Below the pieces are notes generated by a model. The model did no database searches and was not told the origin of the DNA. It saw only the letters and a program-made list of their open reading frames with translations. Of a stretch of DNA of 64,000 nucleotides, positions 57,934-64,000 are shown one piece after another; the stretch's first letter is position 1, and each line of letters begins with the position of its first letter. The DNA comes from Aneurinibacillus sp. Lineage in GTDB: Bacteria; Bacillota; UBA5301; DYFA01. The stretch lies in NCBI GenBank assembly GCA_020725425.1, contig DYFA01000004.1, positions 1 through 64,000 of the forward strand. The letters are read 5' to 3'. The position numbers and the translations under genes were made by a program.

Positions 57934-58839
57934 TCAGCCGATGGCCTGAGTCAGGATGTCCACAACCAGCTCGAGGAACCGGTCCACGTCGGTGCCGCGG
58001 TAGACGTAGCAGGTTCCCCCCTCCGGGGAGTAGAACTCGGCCACCAGTTGCCGGGGGCGTCGCAGCATGCGGAAGAGGCGCCGGTTGGCGGGGGTGAAGT
58101 AAGTCGAGCCTGAGGCGTCCACCTTTTCCCGGAACGCCAGCGGCACCAGTTCCCGCACTCGCTCCAGCGCCTGTTCGTAGAGCGAGACCCGGCACAACCG
58201 GCCCACGTTACCCGCAAACTCGGACAGGAGCCGGTTGACCGGCCCGGCCTCCCCGCCGGCCCCGGCCAGCGCCGCCGGCAGCGGCACCACCCGAAACTCG
58301 GCCGCCTGGAAGTAGAACCGCCCGAAACGCTCCGCCAACGCTCCCAGGGCGACCATCCGCTCCACCGGCCGGTCTTCCGGTCCCAGCGGCGCTAACGCCG
58401 GCTCCTGCCCCGTGATGTTCCGGACGGCCGTCAGCGTCTCGACCAGAGGTAACCGCCCCATGGCGATCACCGTGGGCGGGGTTCTCGGGTTGCGCAGGCG
58501 CTGCTCCAGGTGGCGGCGGCAGCGGCGCACCGCCTCCTCCGGGTCCCACCCCGGCCGCTCCTGCGGCTGGCAGCGAGGAAGCACGCTCAAGACCAACTCG
58601 TCCTCGGACAGCCCGGCCAGCCGGGCTACCTGATGAGCCAGGTGATAGAAGGGAAAGCAGGACCCCGGGGACGCTCCGGCTGAACCGTCCCTTCCGGGTT
58701 CCCCCACCCACAGGAGACCCTTCTCGCCGGCATGCACCCCGACCAGGTCGGGAGCAGGCTCCTCCCCGCCCCGGCAGGCCTCCGGGCATGTGGCGACCGC
58801 TTGGTTGAGCTCATCGCCGGTCACCAGTCGCACGCCCAT
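57934..58839 (-). CDS. uracil-DNA-glycosylase-superfamily protein (family 4-like) with C-terminal extension
   Basis: A 301-residue protein from ATG 58839. The N-terminal 140 residues fit the Fe-S uracil-DNA glycosylase pattern: Cys18 and Cys22, LLWVGEPGRDG (42-52), then VLPRCQPQERPGWDPEEAVRRC, with Cys90 and Cys107, and VIAMGRLPLVETL. The four cysteines match the cluster positions of family 4 enzymes. The GEAPG active-site loop is degenerate. Residues 140-301 are an unrecognised domain with Phe/Tyr-rich segments. Its start is 8 bases after the BadF-type gene and a methyltransferase follows, so a joint nucleic-acid-related role is possible. Confidence 0.65.
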   Translation of the reverse strand: MGVRLVTGDELNQAVATCPEACRGGEEPAPDLVGVHAGEKGLLWVGEPGRDGSAGASPGSCFPFYHLAHQVARLAGLSEDELVLSVLPRCQPQERPGWDPEEAVRRCRRHLEQRLRNPRTPPTVIAMGRLPLVETLTAVRNITGQEPALAPLGPEDRPVERMVALGALAERFGRFYFQAAEFRVVPLPAALAGAGGEAGPVNRLLSEFAGNVGRLCRVSLYEQALERVRELVPLAFREKVDASGSTYFTPANRRLFRMLRRPRQLVAEFYSPEGGTCYVYRGTDVDRFLELVVDILTQAIG

Positions 58840-58847
58840 CGCCTCCG

Positions 58848-59831
58848 TCAGACGCGCGCTGCGAGGTTCAGCTTGTTGAGGCCACTCTTCTCCGCAAAGG
58901 CGCGGAAGGCCGCGCCCTTCAACTCCATGGCCAGACTGATGGCGCCCACCGCCGGCTGAAACTCCGGCCAGATGACCTTGGCGCCTGGACACCGGTCGGT
59001 CAGGCGGGAAATGAACGCCTCCCGGACACGGGAGCTCTTCTCGAACACACCGCCCACGGTGGCCACAATCCCCGGATCGGTGCTCTTCAACCCCAGCTGG
59101 GCCCGCACCGCAGCCGCCGAAACCGCCAGCTCGTTGCCGGCCTCGTCCAGGATCAACTGAGACACCACGTCCCCCTCCAGCGCCGCCTGGACCACCACCC
59201 GGGTGACGGCGGCGACCTCGACCCGCGTCAGCCCTCGGTGGTAGGTCAACTGATACATCGCCTCGACCCGTTCGAGAGCGAAGTGCTTGAGCAGCAACTC
59301 TGTCAACTGAGTCTTGGGCCCGCGCCAGTCGTGGGCTTTCAGGGCGGCGCTGATCGCCATCCGGCCGATGTAGTAGCCGCTTCCCTCATCCCCCAGGAGA
59401 TAGCCCCACCCGCCGGATTTGGCCTTTTTCCCGCCGGAGCCCACTCCGTAGGCCAGCGATCCCGTCCCGGCGATCACCACCACGCCAGGCTCCCCGGCCG
59501 TTGCCCCGGCCAGCGCGATGGCGGCGTCCGTCTCGAGGCGATACCGCTTGACCCCCAGCTCCTTGAGAACACCTTCGACGACCGTCCGCTCCTGGAAGCG
59601 ATCGACTCCCGACAAACCAAGGCAGATGTTGACCCAGTCGAACGTCTGCACGTGAGTCGCTTCACGAACCTTGTCCACAATGGTCCGCAGTACCGCCGCC
59701 ATGCCCGCCTGGCCAACGGAGTGCATGTTGGAGGGGCCTAAAACACCGTTTCCCCCAAGGCGGCCGTCGTCGAACACCGCCACCCAGGACGTCTTGGAGC
59801 CCCCGCCGTCAATTCCGACGTATATGCTCAC
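58848..59831 (-). CDS. BadF/BadG/NAGK-family sugar kinase-fold ATPase
   Basis: A 327-residue ASKHA-fold protein. Phosphate-1 motif GIDGGGSKTSWVAVF (6-20), phosphate-2 VVIAGTGSLAYG, then GGWGYLLGDEGSGYYIGR, the block typical of N-acetylglucosamine kinase-like members rather than of benzoyl-CoA reductase activators, which carry Fe-S cysteines. GTG 59831 has AGGTGAAG upstream. Likely phosphorylates an amino sugar, perhaps from cell-wall recycling. First gene of a three-gene run with the glycosylase-like and methyltransferase genes. Confidence 0.85.
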   Translation of the reverse strand: MSIYVGIDGGGSKTSWVAVFDDGRLGGNGVLGPSNMHSVGQAGMAAVLRTIVDKVREATHVQTFDWVNICLGLSGVDRFQERTVVEGVLKELGVKRYRLETDAAIALAGATAGEPGVVVIAGTGSLAYGVGSGGKKAKSGGWGYLLGDEGSGYYIGRMAISAALKAHDWRGPKTQLTELLLKHFALERVEAMYQLTYHRGLTRVEVAAVTRVVVQAALEGDVVSQLILDEAGNELAVSAAAVRAQLGLKSTDPGIVATVGGVFEKSSRVREAFISRLTDRCPGAKVIWPEFQPAVGAISLAMELKGAAFRAFAEKSGLNKLNLAARV

Positions 59832-59920
59832 CGCTTCACCTGCCTGGCACGTGGAGTAACCTGTCCATGATAGGTTCAACGCTTGGTCTGCTATTCCTTT
59901 TTTAGCGCCGGCTCCCAGAG

Positions 59921-59963
59921 AGCAAAAAGAGCGGCGGAGACGGCTGTCTCTCCCGTCTCCGCC
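59921..59963 (-). terminator. Rho-independent terminator after the SLH-protein gene
   Basis: Minus strand GGCGGAGACGG pairs over 11 bp with its complement across a 9-base loop and is followed by GCTCTTTTTGC. It lies 49 bases after the stop of the SLH-domain gene. Confidence 0.85.
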
Positions 59964-60011
59964 GACCGCCTGGAACTTCTGCGCTTCGCTCAGCCGCCCC
60001 TCTCCGACCCG

Positions 60012-60839
60012 CTACAACGCCGCCAGGACCACCGCCCCAAGCGCCATGAACCAGCCCATCCGCCGCATCCCTTGCTTGAGCTTCTGGTTCTCGCCCTCCA
60101 GGGCCTGCAGCCGCAAGCGGAGGTCATCGGCCCGCTTCAGTTCGGCCAGCTCGGCCCCAAGTCGGTCCACAGTCTGGCGCAACTCTGTCATCCGGGCGGC
60201 GAGATCTTCATCCGTCCGGCGCAGTTCCGTCACCTGGGTGGCCAGGCCCTCGTCCGCCCGGCGCATCTCCGCCAGGTCGTCCACCAACTGCGCCAGGCGG
60301 CCGGCAGTTTGCGCCACTTCCTGCCGGACCGCCTCCAGGGCGGTGTCCGCCAACCCGATCAGCCGCCCTTCGAGGGCGACCAGACGGTTTTCCAGGGTCT
60401 CCACCCGGACAGCAAGGACACCGCTCCGCTCGTCCAGTCCGTTGACCCGGCCGTCCAGCCCGTCGACCCGCCCTTCCATCTGGGCCAGCAACGTCCGCAC
60501 TTTCTGCACCTCGTCCGCCAGTTGCCCCAGAGCTTGCGGGTCGACCGTCTCCCTGTCCATCACCCCGCGAACCAGCCGGTAGAGTCGAGAGAGAGCCATG
60601 GACAGCTCATAGCGGGTGGCCGCCTGATCCCCCCGGAAAGTGCCGTCCGGGTAGCCGATGAGGATCTTCGCCTCTCCGGTCTCCGCCACCGCCTGAGCTG
60701 CCCAGTGGTCGGCGGGCGGGGCGTCCTTGAAGCTCACTTCCGCAGCCAGGCATGACCCTGCCGCACCGCCCAGGACGACCAGGAGCAGCGAGACCAGGAA
60801 GATTACCAGCCCTGCCGGCCACCCCTGCAGTCGCTTCAT
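60012..60839 (-). CDS. SLH-domain, coiled-coil, C-terminal membrane-helix protein (Omp-alpha-like envelope tether)
   Basis: A 275-residue exported protein. Signal peptide (LVIFLVSLLLVVLGGAAG), one SLH domain (about 38-90, HWAAQAVAETGEAKILIGYPDGTFRGDQAATRYE), a coiled coil of about 150 residues (LAQMEGRVDGLDGRVNGLDE and repeats) and a last hydrophobic segment (MGWFMALGAVVLAAL) at the very C-terminus. This order is that of Thermotoga Omp-alpha, whose SLH domain binds the cell wall and whose C-terminal helix sits in the outer membrane. ATG 60839 has GGAGGTG upstream. A strong terminator follows. Confidence 0.85.
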   Translation of the reverse strand: MKRLQGWPAGLVIFLVSLLLVVLGGAAGSCLAAEVSFKDAPPADHWAAQAVAETGEAKILIGYPDGTFRGDQAATRYELSMALSRLYRLVRGVMDRETVDPQALGQLADEVQKVRTLLAQMEGRVDGLDGRVNGLDERSGVLAVRVETLENRLVALEGRLIGLADTALEAVRQEVAQTAGRLAQLVDDLAEMRRADEGLATQVTELRRTDEDLAARMTELRQTVDRLGAELAELKRADDLRLRLQALEGENQKLKQGMRRMGWFMALGAVVLAAL

Positions 60840-60951
60840 TCCTGTCACCTCCATAGTCGGTTTCCTTTTCCAGTCTTGCCGCTTGGCTCAGAGGTTATGC
60901 AGGAAAAGTCGCCGACCTGGAGTGAGCTGGGAGGCTACGAAATGCAGACGG

Positions 60952-61938
60952 TCAGGCGAGCGCCGCTTTGGCCTTCACCGCCCAGTCGGGGTCCTTCAGC
61001 AAGGCCCGGCCCACTCCGACCAGATCCGTCTTGCCCTGGCGGAGCAAATCCTCAGCGGCCCGGGGCTCCGTTATCCCACCCGTCACCAGCACCGGGACCG
61101 GCGACACCTGCTTCACGGCCGCGGACAGATAGGAGAAGTACCCTTGGCCGTTGAGGCCCTCGGGCCGCGACCCGCAGATTCCTCCGGAGAGGTCGAGGAG
61201 GTCGACCCCGGCCTCGGCCAGGAGCGGCGCCGCCCATACGGCATCGTCCACCGTCAGCCCGCCCGGCAGGCGGTCATCAGCGCCCAGTCGGTAGAAGACG
61301 GGATACTCTGGCCCCACCGCCTGCCGCACGGCTCGCACCACCGCCAGGGGGAAGCCCAGCCGCCTCTCCCGGTTCCCACCGTATTCGTCGGTCCTGCGGT
61401 TGGTCAGAGGGGAGAAGAACTGGTTCAGGAGGTACCCATGGGCCCCGTGCACCTCCACCGCGTCGAACCCGGCCTCCTGGACCCGGCGCGCCGCTCGGGC
61501 GAAGGCCTCCACCAGGCCGGGGATTTCGTCCCGCCGGAGCTCCCGCGGCTGGTCGCCGCCGAGAGGGTGAGGGACCGGCGAGGGAGCCACCGGTACCTGG
61601 CCGATTACTGCCGCCGGGGCGGCTGCCCCGCCGTGGGTGATCTGCAGGGCCCCGCGCCCGCCCGCCGCGTGGACCGCCTCCGTGATCCGCCGCAACCCGG
61701 CCACCAGCCGATCGTCGTGAACCCCCAGCTGGTTAGGGTGGATGCGCCCCTCCCGGACCACATAGGCGTGTTCCACGATGATCAGCCCCAGTGACTCCGC
61801 CCGGGTGGCGTAGTGTTCCACGAGGGGTGGAGTCACCTCCCCTGCCTCCGTCGCCAGGTTATTCGCCATCGGCGGCATCGCGACGCGGTTCTTCAGCCGC
61901 AACCCCTTCACCCGAAACTCGGTAAATAAGAGCGCCAT
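60952..61938 (-). CDS. NADH:flavin oxidoreductase, old-yellow-enzyme family
   Basis: A 328-residue FMN-dependent TIM barrel. Starts LFTEFRVKGLRLKNRVAMPPM, with the FMN and substrate residues in HGAHGYLLNQFFSP and DEYGGNRERR, and GGITEPRAAEDLL and GVGRALLKDPDW at the end. Single-domain form without the Fe-S/FAD extension of 2,4-dienoyl-CoA reductases. ATG 61938 has AAGGAGG upstream. Reduces activated C=C bonds; natural substrate unknown. Confidence 0.93.
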   Translation of the reverse strand: MALLFTEFRVKGLRLKNRVAMPPMANNLATEAGEVTPPLVEHYATRAESLGLIIVEHAYVVREGRIHPNQLGVHDDRLVAGLRRITEAVHAAGGRGALQITHGGAAAPAAVIGQVPVAPSPVPHPLGGDQPRELRRDEIPGLVEAFARAARRVQEAGFDAVEVHGAHGYLLNQFFSPLTNRRTDEYGGNRERRLGFPLAVVRAVRQAVGPEYPVFYRLGADDRLPGGLTVDDAVWAAPLLAEAGVDLLDLSGGICGSRPEGLNGQGYFSYLSAAVKQVSPVPVLVTGGITEPRAAEDLLRQGKTDLVGVGRALLKDPDWAVKAKAALA

Positions 61939-62023
61939 CGGTCTGCCCTCCTTGCCCGCGCCCAAGCGTCTTCTTTCACCTTCTTCTTCCCTGAGCACCG
62001 GCTTCCTTCCCCTGGCCCGAAAC

Positions 62024-62056
62024 GGCGCCGGCCGGGTGATCCGCCCGGCCGGCGCC
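62024..62056 (-). terminator. 13-bp GC-rich hairpin after the LuxR/GerE-like gene
   Basis: GGCGCCGGCCGGG (62024-62036) and its exact complement (62044-62056) flank a 7-base loop, 17 bases beyond the stop at 62073. Only a short U-run (GTTTC) follows on the minus strand. Confidence 0.7.
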
Positions 62057-62072
62057 TAGGACAGCAGTGATG

Positions 62073-62342
62073 TCAAGTCAGGTTCTCCGGTGAAACCAAA
62101 CCGTTTTGGATTGCCAGAAGCACCAGCCGGGAGCGGCCGTTGATCCCCACCTTCTTGTACACGCTGGAGATATGATTCTTCACGGTCGACTCGCTCACAT
62201 ATAGCAGTCTGGCAATCTCCCGATTGGAGTGGCCCTTGGCGATCAGGGTCAGAATCTCTCGCTCCCGCGGGGTCAAGGAGGCCAGGGCAGGCGCTTGCCG
62301 CCCCGGTCCAGTCCGGGAGCCCAAACCTTCACCGCCGGCCAA
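62073..62342 (-). CDS. GerE-like stand-alone LuxR-type HTH regulator
   Basis: An 89-residue protein consisting of a LuxR/FixJ helix-turn-helix (LTPREREILTLIAKGHSNRE, then IARLLYVSESTVKNHISSVYKK). No receiver domain. The size and layout match GerE, the small mother-cell regulator of spore-coat genes in Bacillus, though other small LuxR regulators exist. TTG 62342 is supported by GGAGGTG 7 bases upstream. It is the last gene of the run that begins with the arsenic genes, 76 bases after the candidate selenoprotein. Confidence 0.85.
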   Translation of the reverse strand: MAGGEGLGSRTGPGRQAPALASLTPREREILTLIAKGHSNREIARLLYVSESTVKNHISSVYKKVGINGRSRLVLLAIQNGLVSPENLT

Positions 62343-62418
62343 TCATCCTCACCTCCGCCCTTCAAACTTCCCGGAACAGGCGGCGGTGGGCCGGCCCCTT
62401 CACGTCCCTACCCGGCAC

Positions 62419-62790
62419 TCACCCGCCTCTGGCGGACGTCCGGTCCTCGCCCTCTCCCGGCCAGCGCGCAGCTAGTTGGCGCCGCACCTCGTAGTCGATC
62501 CGGCTGGGAGAGAAGGCCCCGGTAAAGATGACCTTCCCTTCCACCACGGTCAGCGGAAGAAGGGAGGCATCCTGGGCCATGAGCCGCACCTCCTCCGGGA
62601 ATCCGGACAGAGCAGAATCGGTCACATCCAGATAGCGAAAGGCGATACGGCCGGCATAGTTCCGCTTCAAGCGCTCACCGTAGGACGCGGCGATCTCCTC
62701 CAGAGATCGGTTGCCCCCTCACCCGTGGCAGTAGCGCCAGTCCCGGGTTCCGATCAGCACGACTTCGACCGGCCGGAATCCCCCCGCCAT
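62419..62790 (-). CDS. thioredoxin-fold protein with in-frame UGA, candidate selenoprotein (CxxU)
   Basis: Read through one UGA (62719-62721), ATG 62790 to the stop at 62419 gives 123 residues. UGA is codon 24, three after Cys21 in WRYCHG-UGA-GGN, so it stands at the second Cys of a CxxC redox motif. After it the frame reads RSLEEIAASYGERLKRNYAG, then a cis-Pro-type thioredoxin segment PLTVVEGKVIFTGAFSPS. The order of elements recalls the small YuzD-like disulfide proteins. Right after the UGA, CGATCTC and GAGATCG form a 7-bp stem with a 5-base TGGAG loop starting 16 bases downstream, within the bacterial SECIS pattern. ATG 62790 has AAGGGAG upstream; downstream of arsC. Alternative: a nonsense mutation. 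Confidence 0.72.
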
Positions 62791-62821
62791 CCCGATCACT
62801 CCCTTCTGCAACCGCCGAAGC

Positions 62822-62851
62822 ATAATATGCCTGCGTTGCAGCGGGGGACAA
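62822..62851 (-). promoter_or_regulatory. possible promoter of the candidate selenoprotein gene
   Basis: Minus strand TTGTCC (62846-62851), an 18-base spacer and TATTAT (62822-62827), 31 bases before ATG 62790. It could give expression independent of the upstream arsenic genes. Confidence 0.45.
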
Positions 62852-62876
62852 TCCCGGAACCCAAAAGGGGCGGGCG

Positions 62877-63311
62877 TCACAAGGTGGATAAGGATTCGGG
62901 GATTCTTACCACAAAGTCCCGGATCAGGTCCCGGACCCGGCGGAACTCGGCCAGGACCTCGTCCGGGGAGCCTGCCGCCCGGGCGGGATCGGGGAACCCG
63001 GCGTGGACCGTCTTCCGGGCGCCGGGGAAAACGGGACAGGCGGCGTGGACATCGTCGCAGAGGGTGACGACGTAATCGAAGGGCTGCCCCAGGAACTCGC
63101 TCAGGTGCTTGGAGCGGTGGCCCGAGAGGTCGACTCCGGCCTCCCTCATCACCTGGACGGCCAGCGGATTGATCCCGGCCGGCTGGGTCCCGGCCGAGAA
63201 AGCCTCGATCTTCCCCCGATGCAGCGCCCTGGTCCACCCCTCCGCCATCTGGCTGCGGCAGGAGTTGCCGGTGCAGAGGAAGAGGATACGCAGGGGTTTG
63301 GGCGAGGTCAA
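62877..63311 (-). CDS. arsC: arsenate reductase, thioredoxin-coupled (ArsC, low-MW phosphatase fold)
   Basis: Reduces arsenate to arsenite, 144 residues. P-loop Cys13 in LCTGNSCRS, and the relay cysteines Cys85 and Cys92 in [14 protein letters not shown]. With an offset of 3 these are the Cys10, Cys82 and Cys89 of the Bacillus/Staphylococcus enzyme, which is recycled by thioredoxin. Its ATG overlaps the acr3 stop. The thioredoxin-fold candidate selenoprotein lies 86 bases downstream and might be its reductant; that is inference. Confidence 0.95.
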   Translation of the reverse strand: MTSPKPLRILFLCTGNSCRSQMAEGWTRALHRGKIEAFSAGTQPAGINPLAVQVMREAGVDLSGHRSKHLSEFLGQPFDYVVTLCDDVHAACPVFPGARKTVHAGFPDPARAAGSPDEVLAEFRRVRDLIRDFVVRIPESLSTL

Positions 63312-64000
63312 ACCGACAACTTCCTTTCGTGCATGTTTGGGAACCAGTGCTTGGTCCGTTTAGCGATGCTGACGAGACTGAGCATGATCGGGACCTCGGT
63401 CAAAACCCCGACCACCGTCGCCAGGGCGGCGCCGGACGAGAGGCCGAAGAGCGAGATGGCCACCGCCACCGCCAGTTCGAAGAAGTTGCTCGCCCCGATC
63501 ATGGCCGCCGGCGCGGCGATCTCGTAGTCGACCTTCCACCACTTCGCCCAGAGGTAGCCGAGGAGGAAGATGAAGTAGGTCTGGATGATCAGCGGGACGG
63601 CGATGAGGAGGATGTGCACCGGCTTGTGGAGGATGACGTCCCCCTGGAAGGAGAAGAGAATGATCAAGGTCAGAAGCAGGCCGAAGATGGTAAAGCCGCT
63701 CAGGCACTTGAGGAAGACCTCATTGAACCACTGCAGGCCCTTGCGCTTGATGAGCTGAACCCGGGAAAAGTACCCCGCCGCCAGCGGGATGAGGATGAAC
63801 AAGACCACCGACAGGAGCAGGGTGTCGTACGGCACCTGGATGGCGGTTACGCCGAGCAGGAAGGCAACGATCGGAGCGTAGGCGAACAGGACCACGAGGT
63901 CGTTGATGGCCACCTGGACCAGGGTATGCCCCGCATGGCCGCCTGAGAGGTAGCTCCACACGAAGACCATGGCGGTGCAGGGGGCGGCGCCGAGCAGGAT
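63308..64000 (-). CDS. acr3: Acr3-type arsenite efflux permease, 5' end outside window
   Basis: C-terminal 230 residues of a 10-helix arsenite/H+ antiporter. At the window edge it reads [17 protein letters not shown], with the Cys essential in Acr3, followed by [20 protein letters not shown], the second conserved block. Overlaps arsC by 4 bases. Exports arsenite made by ArsC. The operon's regulator (ArsR) would be upstream, outside the window. Confidence 0.95.
   Translation of the reverse strand: MLLGAAPCTAMVFVWSYLSGGHAGHTLVQVAINDLVVLFAYAPIVAFLLGVTAIQVPYDTLLLSVVLFILIPLAAGYFSRVQLIKRKGLQWFNEVFLKCLSGFTIFGLLLTLIILFSFQGDVILHKPVHILLIAVPLIIQTYFIFLLGYLWAKWWKVDYEIAAPAAMIGASNFFELAVAVAISLFGLSSGAALATVVGVLTEVPIMLSLVSIAKRTKHWFPNMHERKLSV

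Noticed and set aside
58848-59831. Benzoyl-CoA reductase or 2-hydroxyacyl-CoA dehydratase activator
   Set aside because: No bridging Fe-S cysteines and no dehydratase subunits nearby; the motif block fits N-acetylglucosamine kinase-like members.
1-64000. CRISPR array, rRNA operon, prophage or insertion sequence
   Set aside because: No regularly spaced repeats, no rRNA-like sequence, and no transposase, integrase or phage structural gene was recognised.

Overview
The window looks like a chromosome segment of a GC-rich, spore-forming member of the Bacillota (Firmicutes) that may have an outer membrane. Sporulation-type genes are a SplB-family radical SAM protein, a CotS-family kinase fold and a GerE-sized LuxR regulator. 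RlmH next to HtrA, and YhaM-AddB-AddA, are Firmicute-style neighbours. Envelope genes of a diderm are a TonB-dependent receptor ending in Phe, a TonB protein, and an SLH/coiled-coil/C-terminal-membrane-helix protein built like an outer-membrane tether. Nearly every gene lies on the minus strand. High GC creates very long antisense open frames, which are not annotated.

Layout. 1-1.8 kb: a partial chemoreceptor and broken cheW/MCP pieces. 2.0-17.5 kb: one long co-directional cluster, probably an operon. Its order of transcription is livKHMGF (ABC importer), 3-hydroxyacyl-CoA dehydrogenase, thiolase, a 4-hydroxybutyryl-CoA dehydratase with all four Fe-S ligands at the family positions, two fused CoA-transferases, a crotonase, two MaoC-like proteins, an acyl-CoA ligase and a FabG-like reductase. 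A divergent LacI-type regulator (18.0-19.0 kb) faces it across about 420 bp that hold a perfect LacI-style palindrome. Together they suggest uptake of a short 4-hydroxy acid (or relative), CoA activation, dehydration to crotonyl-CoA and beta-oxidation to acetyl-CoA.

19-36 kb: rlmH, htrA, phosphohexomutase, a BtuFCD-like importer whose ATPase carries an extra C-terminal domain, two-subunit fumarase, LemA and TPM proteins, CotS-like protein, branched-chain aminotransferase, glycerate kinase, YlbF-like protein, SplB-like protein, acetyltransferase, an FMN-riboswitch-controlled RibU-type transporter and inositol monophosphatase. 36-40 kb: a second chemoreceptor with intact CheW, a DUF2294 protein and a PadR regulator. 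40-47 kb: an alpha-oxoamine synthase, a HEPN/MNT toxin-antitoxin-like pair, a cobalamin riboswitch with TonB receptor and TonB, then a less GC-rich patch with a pyruvate-kinase-C-like protein and a toxin-antitoxin-like pair under a 32-bp perfect palindrome.

47-64 kb: DNA repair genes (rmuC, addA, addB, yhaM-like), a membrane protein, a D12-type methyltransferase, an Fe-S uracil-DNA-glycosylase-like protein, a BadF/NAGK-type kinase, the SLH protein, an old-yellow-enzyme family flavoprotein, a GerE-like regulator and an arsenic locus (acr3, arsC). The most notable item is downstream of arsC: a thioredoxin-fold gene whose frame is interrupted by one in-frame UGA at the second position of a Cys-x-x-Cys motif. 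A hairpin that fits the bacterial SECIS pattern follows, so it is a candidate selenoprotein.
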